A stretch of 6,325 bases of DNA from Methanobacteriota archaeon (GCA_022561895.1 JADFQH010000016.1:1-6325); one strand, 5' to 3'. Positions 1 through 5,874 are shown, counted from the first letter of the stretch. Notes: generated by a model not told the origin, from the sequence alone. Numbers and translations are program-made.

Positions 1-603
1 GCCGCTGATGTTACCCGTTGCCAGCACCCCGACCGCGACGATGAAGCCGATCGCAAGCCCGGCGAACTCGTCTGGGGTGCGCTCGTCGATCGCCATCGCC
101 ATGATCGTCATCATCAGGAAGAAGGTGATCACGAGTTCATTCAGCGCGGCCTGCCAGCCCGCAACCTCCGGAAAGGCGACGGTCGCACCCATCCCGCCAA
201 CCGTGACCGCTTCGGTGCCTCGGATCGCGACGAACACGACTCCGGCGGCGATCCCGCCCGCGAGCTGGGCCGCGATATACGCGGCAGCGGGAGTGGTTTC
301 GATCCGATCGGTCAGCCAGAACGCGACCGTCACGGCGGGGTTGATATGCTGGCCCGAGACATGCCCCAAGAGATAGATCGGTATTGTAACCGCGCCGAAA
401 AAGGCGATCGCAATACCGATCCATCCCAACGTCCCGAGACCGAGACCGTCGACGGTGAATGTAGCTGCGGCTCCCTCGCCCAACGCCCCCTCGGGCACCG
501 TCATGAGATCGATCGCGACCGCCCCCGCGCCGAAAAAGACGATGCTGAACGTCCCGATGAACTCCGCCGTGGCCTTCTGTGTGAGCGTGTACGCTTCGGT
601 CAT
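1..603 (-). CDS. MIP/aquaporin-family channel, C-terminus cut by window edge
   Basis: This is the N-terminal 201 residues of a major intrinsic protein, a membrane channel for water and/or small neutral solutes such as glycerol. Helix 1 starts with the family signature AEFIGTF (residues 13-19). Helix 2 (about 60-80) leads into SGQHINPAVT (83-92), which holds the first NPA motif. The visible part ends in TGNISG, just where the second NPA motif should follow, so the gene runs off the left edge. By ungapped alignment to E. coli AqpZ, the helix-2 selectivity position is Phe68, which is aquaporin-like (GlpF has Trp). The helix-5 position appears to be Met or Ala rather than His, closer to archaeal AqpM. 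That pore reading is inference. The ATG at 603 is chosen because conserved sequence begins soon after it; an in-frame ATG at 642 would add 13 residues. Confidence 0.93.
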   Translation of the reverse strand, partial: MTEAYTLTQKATAEFIGTFSIVFFGAGAVAIDLMTVPEGALGEGAAATFTVDGLGLGTLGWIGIAIAFFGAVTIPIYLLGHVSGQHINPAVTVAFWLTDRIETTPAAAYIAAQLAGGIAAGVVFVAIRGTEAVTVGGMGATVAFPEVAGWQAALNELVITFFLMMTIMAMAIDERTPDEFAGLAIGFIVAVGVLATGNISG

Positions 604-722
604 GAGCAGTACATATGACTGACCCCTGTTATCAATTGTCATTAGAACGTCCGATCTCGACGGAAATCGGAGCGGACGATAGCAGGCAACAGCTAAGGGC
701 CGTCGGGTGCGATCGACGGGCA
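604..722. promoter_or_regulatory. divergent intergenic region, promoters not resolved
   Basis: This 119-base spacer separates the divergent channel gene and the small zinc-finger gene and must hold both promoters. The only AT-rich part is around 628-645 (gttatcaattgtcattag), a possible TATA region for the minus-strand channel gene. No convincing haloarchaeal TATA box or Shine-Dalgarno sequence could be assigned to either gene. A weak inverted repeat (TCCGAT ... ATCGGA, about 649-671) lies inside the spacer. Confidence 0.3.
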
Positions 723-884
723 ATGGACTCGCCCGACGAGCCGAGCCCCCCACGAACGCAGACCATCACCGGCCAGTGTGAGCGCTGCGAGTGGGACGTC
801 GTCGCCGAGTCGTATCCGGCGATGGTCAAAGCGTATCAGGACCATCTCCGAGAGAGCCATCCGAAGCTGTGGCTCCGAACGTAG
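723..884 (+). CDS. small C2H2-type zinc-binding protein, 53 aa
   Basis: A short acidic protein with the metal-binding pattern Cys19-X2-Cys22 ... His41-X4-His46. The core includes CERCEW, a Tyr-Pro step and HLRESHPKLW near the C-terminus. Small proteins with this CxxC/HxxxxH layout and a terminal HP-x-x-W-x-R are common in haloarchaea and mostly uncharacterised; one zinc ion per domain is expected. Function is unknown; DNA, RNA or protein binding are all possible. The frame is open back to an ATG at 615, but those 36 extra residues lack the look of a conserved domain and would fill the divergent promoter region, so the ATG at 723 is preferred. It converges on the dehydrogenase gene with 32 bases between the stops. 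Confidence 0.75.
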   Translation: MDSPDEPSPPRTQTITGQCERCEWDVVAESYPAMVKAYQDHLRESHPKLWLRT

Positions 885-900
885 CAACAAAAAACAGGTG
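885..900 (-). terminator. possible oligo-T terminator of the dehydrogenase gene
   Basis: In the 32-base gap between convergent stops, the minus strand carries six consecutive T (A6 on the plus strand, 889-894), about 22 bases past the dehydrogenase stop. Archaeal RNA polymerase can terminate at U-rich tracts without a hairpin, so this fits an intrinsic terminator. No stem-loop was seen. The assignment rests on position and the T run alone. Confidence 0.35.
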
Positions 901-916
901 CTGAAGCGAAGTCCGA

Positions 917-2083
917 TTAGGGTTCGAGCAGGACCTTCGTCACGCCCTCTTCGCGGTTGTCGAACGCCTCGTACATCTCGGGGGCCTCGTCGAGACCCAC
1001 GCGATGGGAGACCATCCAACTCGGATCCGCGCGACCCTCGATGATCAGATCACGCAGGTAGCGGTTGTACTGCTTGACGTTCGCTTGGCCCGTGCCACAT
1101 TTCAGGCCCTTCTCGAAGAACTTCCCGAAGTCGATTCCCAACCGTCCTTGCCCGGCCATCGCGTCGGGCGCGCCGGGATCCGAAGGCACGTAGAGTCCCG
1201 GAATCCCCAGCTCGCCTGTCGGCCGAACGACCTGAATCAGCTGATTCAGAACGACGGCCGGGTTCTCGCGAGCTGGGTCGTAGGCGTCATCGCCCGGATC
1301 GGTTTCGGGGTCGATCGCCTGATAGCCGACGGCATCGATACCCTTATCGACCTCATCGCCGTGGGCGTCGATGATCTGCTCGACTGGGTCGCTATCCTCG
1401 AAGTTGATCGGGATCGCACCACAGTTCTCCTCGACCCTGTCGAGGCGGCTGGGCACACGGTCGACGATGTAGATCTCCGCTGCACCCTTGATATGGGCGC
1501 TGTAGGCCGCCATCGCGCCGACGGGACCGGCCCCGAAGACCGCGACGGATTCGCCCGGCTGGAGGTTCGCGAGTTCGGTTCCGTGCCACCCCGTCGGGAA
1601 GATATCCGCGAGCAGCGAGAAACTGTCCTCGTGTTCGTCGCCCTCGGGGAGCTTCAGCGCGTTGAAGTCCGCATAGGGTACGCGAAGCCGTTCGGCCTGT
1701 CCGCCTTTATAGGGCCCCATCGCGACGTAGCCGTACGCGCCGCCCGCGAATCCGGGGTTGACGTTCGTACAGAAGCCCGTGTAGCCCTCCTCACAGTTCT
1801 TACAGAACCCACAGGCGACGTTGAAGGGAAGGACGATTCGGTCGCCCTCCTCCAAGGTGCTTACGCCCTCGCCCACCTCGTCGACGATCCCCATGTTCTC
1901 GTGGCCGAAGACGATCCCCGGCTCGGCGTCGGTCCGTCCCTCATACATGTGGAGATCGGACCCACAGATACAGGTCGTCGTGATATCGATCAGCACGTCG
2001 TTCGGGTGTTCGAGCTCCGGCTCGTCTACTTCTTCGACTGCGACATCGTGCGGTCCCTGATAGACCACGGCATTCATTGACAT
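917..2083 (-). CDS. fdhA: zinc-dependent dehydrogenase, glutathione-independent formaldehyde dehydrogenase family
   Basis: A medium-chain zinc dehydrogenase of 388 residues. The best match I recognise is Pseudomonas putida formaldehyde dehydrogenase (398 aa), which oxidises formaldehyde to formate with NAD and no glutathione. Shared blocks include NVACGxC (88-94), GGAYGYVxMG, GGQAE, VPYADFN and IPGLYVxxDPGA. Predicted catalytic zinc ligands are Cys40, His61 and Asp160; Asp as third ligand is typical of this subfamily. Structural zinc cysteines are 91, 94, 97 and 105. The Rossmann motif GAGPVG is at 184-189, and Asp208 after the second strand suggests NAD over NADP. The start is ATG 2083 (MSMNAVV); ATG 2077 is equally possible, while the further TTG extension to 2116 looks non-coding. 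The haloarchaeal substrate is not proven: another aldehyde or alcohol is possible. It is divergent from yqeC. Confidence 0.93.
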   Translation of the reverse strand: MSMNAVVYQGPHDVAVEEVDEPELEHPNDVLIDITTTCICGSDLHMYEGRTDAEPGIVFGHENMGIVDEVGEGVSTLEEGDRIVLPFNVACGFCKNCEEGYTGFCTNVNPGFAGGAYGYVAMGPYKGGQAERLRVPYADFNALKLPEGDEHEDSFSLLADIFPTGWHGTELANLQPGESVAVFGAGPVGAMAAYSAHIKGAAEIYIVDRVPSRLDRVEENCGAIPINFEDSDPVEQIIDAHGDEVDKGIDAVGYQAIDPETDPGDDAYDPARENPAVVLNQLIQVVRPTGELGIPGLYVPSDPGAPDAMAGQGRLGIDFGKFFEKGLKCGTGQANVKQYNRYLRDLIIEGRADPSWMVSHRVGLDEAPEMYEAFDNREEGVTKVLLEP

Positions 2084-2123
2084 TGGTTTAGTCCCCAAGC
2101 AGTCTATCGACAGCAAGCCCCAT

Positions 2124-2143
2124 AATCATGATTGTTAATCAAT
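2124..2143. promoter_or_regulatory. adjoining AT-rich palindromes in the fdhA-yqeC spacer
   Basis: The spacer between divergent fdhA (start 2083) and yqeC (start 2211) holds a perfect 10-base palindrome AATCATGATT (2124-2133). It overlaps a 13-base imperfect palindrome ATTGTTAATCAAT (2131-2143, arms ATTG/CAAT around TTAA). The block is much more AT-rich than its surroundings and lies about 40-60 bases upstream of fdhA. It could be the fdhA core promoter, a dimeric regulator's operator, or both. No canonical TATA box is clear, so this is a candidate only. Confidence 0.4.
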
Positions 2144-2210
2144 GAATGAAGTCTAACAACTATTCCCGTCGGACCACAACCGGTATCGGCTAGAGAGGGG
2201 TACACAGCGC

Positions 2211-2927
2211 ATGGAGCTTACCGAAGCGCTTCCGACGGCGGGGCTGACCTGCGTCGTCGGCGCAGGCGGGAAGAAGACGACGCTGTACGCGCTCGCGAAC
2301 GCGCTCGACCGGGCGGTCCTCACCGCCACGGTCAGGATTCCGATCTTCGATCCTCACGTCGCGCGCGTCGTCGTCACCGACCATCCACTTCGAGCGATCG
2401 AGGAGAACGACGACTGGCCGCTCGGCGTCGTTCCCGAACGCGAGTTCGAGGACCGATATCGGGGCTACGACCGAGAAACCGTCGAGGAGCTGGCAGAGCA
2501 AGCCGACGTGCCGATCCTCGTAAAAGCGGATGGCGCGCGCATGCGCGAATTCAAAGCGCCCGACGAACGGGAGCCACAGCTCCCCCGAACCACCGATACG
2601 GTAATCCCGATCGCGAGCGTTCACGCCGCCGGCAAACCCCTTGACGACGCGGTGGTCCACCGCCCGGAACGAATCGCCGCGATCGCGAGGATTGAACTCG
2701 GCGAGGAGATCACGCCCGAGGCGGTTGCCGAGGTGCTCGCAAGCCCCGAAGGCGGGCTGAAAGACGTTCCCGAGGAAGCGACCGTGATCCCGCTGCTCAA
2801 CAAAGTGGACGACAGCGAGGACGAGCGAGTCGCCCGCGAAATCGCGGACAGAATTCACGAGCGCGCGAATGTCGAGCGGGTGGTCATCGCCCGGATGGCG
2901 GACGCCGAGGTCGTGGACCTGATCTAG
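2211..2927 (+). CDS. yqeC: YqeC-family accessory protein for selenium-dependent molybdenum hydroxylase
   Basis: A 238-residue cytosolic protein of the YqeC family, a P-loop protein found with selD and yqeB in genomes that carry selenium-dependent molybdenum hydroxylases (xanthine dehydrogenase type). It is thought to help mature the labile-selenium molybdenum cofactor; its exact reaction is not established. The nucleotide-binding loop is GAGGKKTTL (17-25). The second family signature is ADGARMREFKAP (106-117) followed by EP (121-122), and a LLNKVD segment lies near the C-terminus. The usual acidic residue before ADG is Lys105 here. The start ATG 2211 sits directly before the conserved P-loop strand, and length is normal for the family. 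The stop (2925-2927) overlaps the stop of the opposing winged-helix gene. mobA, a cofactor enzyme, lies about 1.4 kb away on the other strand, which supports a molybdenum role. Confidence 0.88.
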   Translation: MELTEALPTAGLTCVVGAGGKKTTLYALANALDRAVLTATVRIPIFDPHVARVVVTDHPLRAIEENDDWPLGVVPEREFEDRYRGYDRETVEELAEQADVPILVKADGARMREFKAPDEREPQLPRTTDTVIPIASVHAAGKPLDDAVVHRPERIAAIARIELGEEITPEAVAEVLASPEGGLKDVPEEATVIPLLNKVDDSEDERVAREIADRIHERANVERVVIARMADAEVVDLI

Positions 2928-3274
2928 AATAGCTCGCACTGGCGCTTCTCAAAGCTCTCATTTAGCTCCCTGCGGGCCTCTTCGACCCCTCTGACGAACT
3001 CATCATCATCAGCGAACATCCCGAAGCCGTTCATTCGGTCGGCGAGCGACTCGGCTTTTTCATCGTTCTCGCCTTCTTCATCGACGAGTTCGTACAGCCC
3101 GTTACCCAGATTCGTGACGATCCCGTGCTCGGCCAGCCGCCGGAGCCGCTGGCTAATGTAGTGGCGCTCGTCGTCGATCTCGTCTTCGAGATTGGCCGCG
3201 AGGTTCCGGCCGTCCTCTAAGGCGTCGAGGATCGCCCAATCGGCGTCGTTGAGTCGGATGTTATGTATTGTCAT
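2924..3274 (-). CDS. winged-helix DNA-binding protein, PhiH1-repressor-like, with acidic tail
   Basis: A 116-residue protein. Residues 10-65 form a winged helix-turn-helix: an N-terminal helix (DWAILDAL), a helix-turn-helix with recognition helix near YISQRLRRLAEHGIV (39-53), and a wing NLGNGLYEL (55-63). This matches the haloarchaeal PhiH1-repressor-like family, so it is a probable transcription regulator. After an acidic linker (65-79), the tail RMNGFGMF, DDDEF and a charged helix (80-111) is not part of the fold and recalls the toxin-binding tails of small antitoxins; that likeness is by eye only. Start ATG 3274 is preferred over an in-frame GTG at 3283. The gene follows DUF2332 on the same strand, with 55 bases between them containing repeats that could be its operator. 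Its stop shares CTAG with the yqeC stop. Confidence 0.82.
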   Translation of the reverse strand: MTIHNIRLNDADWAILDALEDGRNLAANLEDEIDDERHYISQRLRRLAEHGIVTNLGNGLYELVDEEGENDEKAESLADRMNGFGMFADDDEFVRGVEEARRELNESFEKRQCELF

Positions 3275-3287
3275 TGATGTCACCGAT

Positions 3288-3334
3288 ACTTCACGATAGG
3301 TGTCTTCCGTGTAACTGTCTATCGTAACTTCACG
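3288..3334. promoter_or_regulatory. paired repeats upstream of the winged-helix gene, candidate operator
   Basis: Between the DUF2332 stop and the winged-helix start there is a direct repeat ACTTCACG (3288-3295 and 3327-3334, 39 bases apart). Interleaved with it is a perfect inverted repeat ACGATAG (3293-3299) / CTATCGT (3319-3325). The inverted arms extend to nine bases with one mismatch, TCACGATAG against the complement of CTATCGTAA. The outer copy overlaps the DUF2332 stop codon (3330-3332). Symmetric sites directly upstream of a DNA-binding protein gene suggest autoregulation. No standard TATA box is visible. Confidence 0.45.
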
Positions 3335-4373
3335 TCGTTAATCCAACCCACTCGATCCACGCGCCGTGCTGGTTGTAGGCAGCGATCGGCTCAACAACTG
3401 AGTTCCCATCGACTACCCGACCGAGTTCGAGAACGATTCCATGCTCGCACTCCGGCGCTGGCCGGTGGCCCGACAGCCAGTACAGCTCTCGTGACTTTCC
3501 TGCTTCAGTGAGGGATTCGTCCAACTGCTCAACTTGCTCGTCCGAGAGTTGATACCGAAGCTGGGTGTCGAACACGCAGACTGGGAGGCTATCAGGAATC
3601 TTCTCGAGAAGGTCCGGAAACGATTCAACGGCGTCGCCCCGCCTCAGCTTCGGTGGGTCCTCACGAGCGATGGAAATCGCTTGTTCGAGGTTCCGGTGAC
3701 GATTCGTATGCTCGGGCCAGACGAGCGCGCGAAGCCAGCGGGCCTCATCAAGATCGGTCACGTCGAGCGGATTGAGATCGACGCCGATTCGGGAGTCGAT
3801 TCGTGGGAACTGATTCGGAATCGGCGGCTCACGATCGCCGCGGACAGCGGCCGAAAGGCACAACGGCGAATCCGTGTTTCCAACACAGTCCCCGTTGTAC
3901 TCGTAGTCATACCGGTCGAACAGGAGGTTGAGACCCGCACTGGCTCCGAGTTCGATCAATGCGAGTGGCTCCCTATCGGCGAGCCGTGAGACGAACTCGA
4001 AGGCCGGAAGCAGCGCCGTACATCGCCTGACGGCGTTGGTCTGTGTCCTGCGAGTTTCGAGGATTGGGTGTAACCGCTCTTCGTGTTCGAGGCAGAAACT
4101 CCTGAATGAAGGGAAGGGATTCTCGCTCTCGACCAAAATCGGATCGTCCGCGACGCTCGGATAGAACGTCGAAAGCGGGTGTGAGACGCCACGGAGCAGT
4201 TCGGCATGCACAGCCGCGAGCAGGACGTGCGGTGGCGAGCGATCCGAAGGGACGACCCGAGCGAGACCCAGTAACTCCGCATCACCCGCAACACCGCGAG
4301 CCAGCCGCTCGTACAACGGCGAGGTGCCGACGCACCAGTCCGCAAATCCATCGAAGCGTGCTGCGAGCGTCAT
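3330..4373 (-). CDS. DUF2332 family protein, methyltransferase-like motif, function unknown
   Basis: A 347-residue protein that I recognise as DUF2332. The signature is IELGASAGLNLLFDRYDYEY (140-159); ELGASAGLNL resembles the glycine-rich S-adenosylmethionine loop (motif I) of Rossmann methyltransferases. Another typical block is IGVDLNPLDVTD (196-207) followed by WLRALVWPE (213-221). The C-terminal third has VFDTQLRYQL and YWLSGHRPAPE. No signal peptide or membrane segment is seen, so it should be cytosolic. No substrate is known to me, and methyltransferase activity is inference. The ATG at 4373 overlaps the mobA stop as ATGA, so the two are very probably co-transcribed and translationally coupled. 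Base composition is lower in GC than mobA. Confidence 0.88.
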   Translation of the reverse strand: MTLAARFDGFADWCVGTSPLYERLARGVAGDAELLGLARVVPSDRSPPHVLLAAVHAELLRGVSHPLSTFYPSVADDPILVESENPFPSFRSFCLEHEERLHPILETRRTQTNAVRRCTALLPAFEFVSRLADREPLALIELGASAGLNLLFDRYDYEYNGDCVGNTDSPLCLSAAVRGDREPPIPNQFPRIDSRIGVDLNPLDVTDLDEARWLRALVWPEHTNRHRNLEQAISIAREDPPKLRRGDAVESFPDLLEKIPDSLPVCVFDTQLRYQLSDEQVEQLDESLTEAGKSRELYWLSGHRPAPECEHGIVLELGRVVDGNSVVEPIAAYNQHGAWIEWVGLTT

Positions 4374-4981
4374 TCGAACCTCTCTACTGCCCGTTCGAAC
4401 TCCGCTCTCGTATTGAGGTTCTCGAACGTATCGAGCGCGGCGTGTTCGAGGGCCTCTTCCTCTCCGATTACGACGTAGTTCAGATACTCCAAGGGTGCAA
4501 TGACCTTTCGCTCGCCCGCTTCGAGTGCGCGCTCGCAGGCTTCGGCCATCGATTCGGCACGATAGACGGCGTGGGTGGTCTGAAACCAGCCGTCGCCGAT
4601 CCGGGGAACCGCGGCGTCGTACCCCTCGGCACGCGAAAAGAGGTGAGAAACGAGCGCCGGTTCGACAAACGGCATGTCACAGGCCACGATGAAGGCGTAC
4701 TCGGCTTCGGTCTTGCGGAGCCCCGTCCGAATCCCGGCCATCGGACCCTCGTCGGGATCGGGATCCTCGGCGATAGTGTGTGAATTCGGGTAGCTCTCGA
4801 AGGCCGCGCGGATCGCCGCAGTCTGATCGGCCCGACAGTTCACGACGAGCCGGTCGGTCACGTCCGCGAGCCGATCCCCGACCCGACGAATCATCGGTTT
4901 CCCAGCGAGGTCGGTGGTTGCTTTGTCCTGCTCCCCGAACCGAGTGGACCGGCCGCCTGCGAGAACGACACCGTCTGGCAT
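4370..4981 (-). CDS. mobA: molybdenum cofactor guanylyltransferase MobA
   Basis: A 203-residue nucleotidyltransferase. MobA joins GMP from GTP to molybdopterin to make the guanine dinucleotide cofactor used by DMSO-reductase-type enzymes. Visible motifs: the nucleotide-binding LAGGRSTRFG with Asp19-Lys20 (7-20), the DLAGKPM block (24-30), DEGPMAGIRTGL (77-88) contacting the base, and metal-binding CDMPF (101-105). Length is normal. The start ATG 4981 places the first strand directly before LAGG; the frame stays open to 5344, but that extension runs antisense through trm112 and is not conserved-looking. The related MocA (cytidylyltransferase for hydroxylases) shares this fold, so the nucleotide specificity is not certain from sequence; the nearby yqeC makes that alternative worth considering. 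First gene of the mobA-DUF2332 unit, divergent from trm112. Confidence 0.88.
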   Translation of the reverse strand: MPDGVVLAGGRSTRFGEQDKATTDLAGKPMIRRVGDRLADVTDRLVVNCRADQTAAIRAAFESYPNSHTIAEDPDPDEGPMAGIRTGLRKTEAEYAFIVACDMPFVEPALVSHLFSRAEGYDAAVPRIGDGWFQTTHAVYRAESMAEACERALEAGERKVIAPLEYLNYVVIGEEEALEHAALDTFENLNTRAEFERAVERFE

Positions 4982-5030
4982 GTACAAGGGTTCTCGCGGA
5001 GCGCCATAGATTACTCGGCGCAAACCCGTC

Positions 5031-5038
5031 ATACTTTT
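5031..5038. promoter_or_regulatory. possible TATA-like element in mobA-trm112 spacer
   Basis: The 105-base spacer between divergent mobA (4981) and trm112 (5087) has one AT-rich octamer, ATACTTTT, nearly equidistant from both starts (about 50 bases each way). On the minus strand it reads AAAAGTAT preceded by GGG, and would place mobA transcription start about 25 bases upstream of its ATG. It may serve either gene; this is position plus composition only. Confidence 0.3.
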
Positions 5039-5074
5039 CCCACCCGCTATCCTCGGTGGAGCCATGTACGCCGC

Positions 5075-5080
5075 AGGTGA
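5075..5080 (+). promoter_or_regulatory. Shine-Dalgarno site of trm112
   Basis: AGGTGA lies six bases before the ATG at 5087 and matches the archaeal anti-Shine-Dalgarno core (GGAGGTGA). It supports that start over the internal ATG at 5102, and it implies a leadered transcript. It is the clearest ribosome binding site in the window. Confidence 0.65.
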
Positions 5081-5086
5081 GGGTCG

Positions 5087-5281
5087 ATGAAGGAGTCGCT
5101 GATGGAGATTGTCTGCTGTCCGATCGATAAGGGCGAACTCGAACTCGATGTCGAAGAGCGCGACGGCGAGGAGATCCTTGAGGGAACGCTGACCTGCACC
5201 GAGTGCGGTGAGGTCTACCCGATCGAAGACGGCATCCCGAATCTCCTGCCGCCGGACATGCGCGAGGACGCCGCCGTCTAA
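5087..5281 (+). CDS. Trm112-family methyltransferase activator, 64 aa
   Basis: A small zinc-binding protein of the Trm112 (UPF0434-like) family. Trm112 is a partner that stabilises and activates several class I methyltransferases acting on tRNA, rRNA and translation factors; in Haloferax volcanii it has been shown to bind many methyltransferases. Visible features are the N-terminal MKESLMEIVCCP with Cys10 and Cys11, a long acidic strand pair, CTECG (Cys37, Cys40), and the closing YPIEDGIPNLLPPDM (44-58), the family's partner-binding segment. Length is that of the minimal archaeal form. The stop is five bases before the next gene, so the two probably form an operon. Confidence 0.92.
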   Translation: MKESLMEIVCCPIDKGELELDVEERDGEEILEGTLTCTECGEVYPIEDGIPNLLPPDMREDAAV

Positions 5282-5286
5282 GGACC

Positions 5287-5865
5287 GTGGCTCAAACGCT
5301 GTCCGTCGACGTAAACCGCGGGTCCGTCCACTCGATCGAGCCACAGGTGCGTCAGTTCGAGACCAGCGAGAGTTTTGCCATTGCGCTCACGAACCACGGT
5401 TCGGCCACACACGTCCACATAAACGTCGATGACGGACTGGCGAGGGCGATCTCGCTCGAAGGCGGTAACCACTTCATCGAAGCTGGACGCACTCACCGGA
5501 TCGAAGCGACCGTCGATCAGCGAAGCCGTCCCGTAAGTGGCCGCCTGAAGGTCGTCACCGGCTACGGAGCCGAGACCGCCGTGATTGACATCTCGCTGAT
5601 TCCACCCGAAGCAACCCCCGAAAAAGCACCGGTCGAGGTGGACGAACGACTCTCGAAGCCACAGCCCCACTCGCGCGAACAGCCCTCCCGACAGACCGAG
5701 ACGGCAGTTCCACTGCGGGCGGTTGCGGCGGGCGCGCTCGTTCTCCTCTCGCTTTCGTTCGTCGTTATTGGCGCGCTTATTGCCGGCAATCCAGCGGTTA
5801 TTCTCGGCGTCGGGATCGTTCTTCTCGGGATTGCTGGCGCGGCCGCCCTCGTCTATAGCTCCTGA
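5287..5865 (+). CDS. haloarchaeal conserved protein: beta-rich domain plus two C-terminal membrane helices
   Basis: A 192-residue protein of unknown function. Residues 1-105 look like a beta-sandwich, with alternating hydrophobic strands (FAIALTNHG, THVHINVDD, HRIEATV, GRLKVVTG). There is no N-terminal signal peptide. A Pro/Glu/Gln-rich linker (106-140) leads to two hydrophobic helices, about 143-166 and 168-190, ending two residues later. The topology suggests a tail-anchored hairpin with the soluble domain probably cytoplasmic. I recall similar haloarchaeal proteins grouped as a domain of unknown function (DUF7524-like), not verified. The start is GTG 5287, the only reasonable start near the conserved N-terminus, and translation may be coupled to trm112. 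It converges on the next gene with nine bases between stops. Confidence 0.78.
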   Translation: MAQTLSVDVNRGSVHSIEPQVRQFETSESFAIALTNHGSATHVHINVDDGLARAISLEGGNHFIEAGRTHRIEATVDQRSRPVSGRLKVVTGYGAETAVIDISLIPPEATPEKAPVEVDERLSKPQPHSREQPSRQTETAVPLRAVAAGALVLLSLSFVVIGALIAGNPAVILGVGIVLLGIAGAAALVYSS

Positions 5866-5874
5866 TTCCTTACG

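Noticed and set aside
649..671. Inverted repeat TCCGAT / ATCGGA in the channel-gene spacer
   Set aside because: Six-base arms around a ten-base loop are expected by chance in GC-rich DNA, and position gives no clear role.
615..722. N-terminal extension of the small zinc-finger protein back to the ATG at 615
   Set aside because: The extra 36 residues show no domain-like conservation and would cover most of the divergent promoter spacer.
1004..2080. Long plus-strand open frame (358 codons) through the dehydrogenase
   Set aside because: It is antisense to a clearly conserved zinc dehydrogenase; long mirror frames are common in GC-rich haloarchaeal genes.
2190..2939. Minus-strand open frame of 249 codons covering yqeC
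   Set aside because: It is the antisense shadow of yqeC, whose P-loop and ADG signatures identify the real frame.
5001..5021. Inverted repeat GCGCC / GGCGC upstream of mobA, considered as a leader hairpin or molybdenum-sensing element
   Set aside because: Arms are only five bases and no known archaeal riboswitch pattern is visible.
4982..5344. Upstream extension of mobA
   Set aside because: It would run antisense through all of trm112; MobA family proteins start just before LAGG, as at the ATG at 4981.
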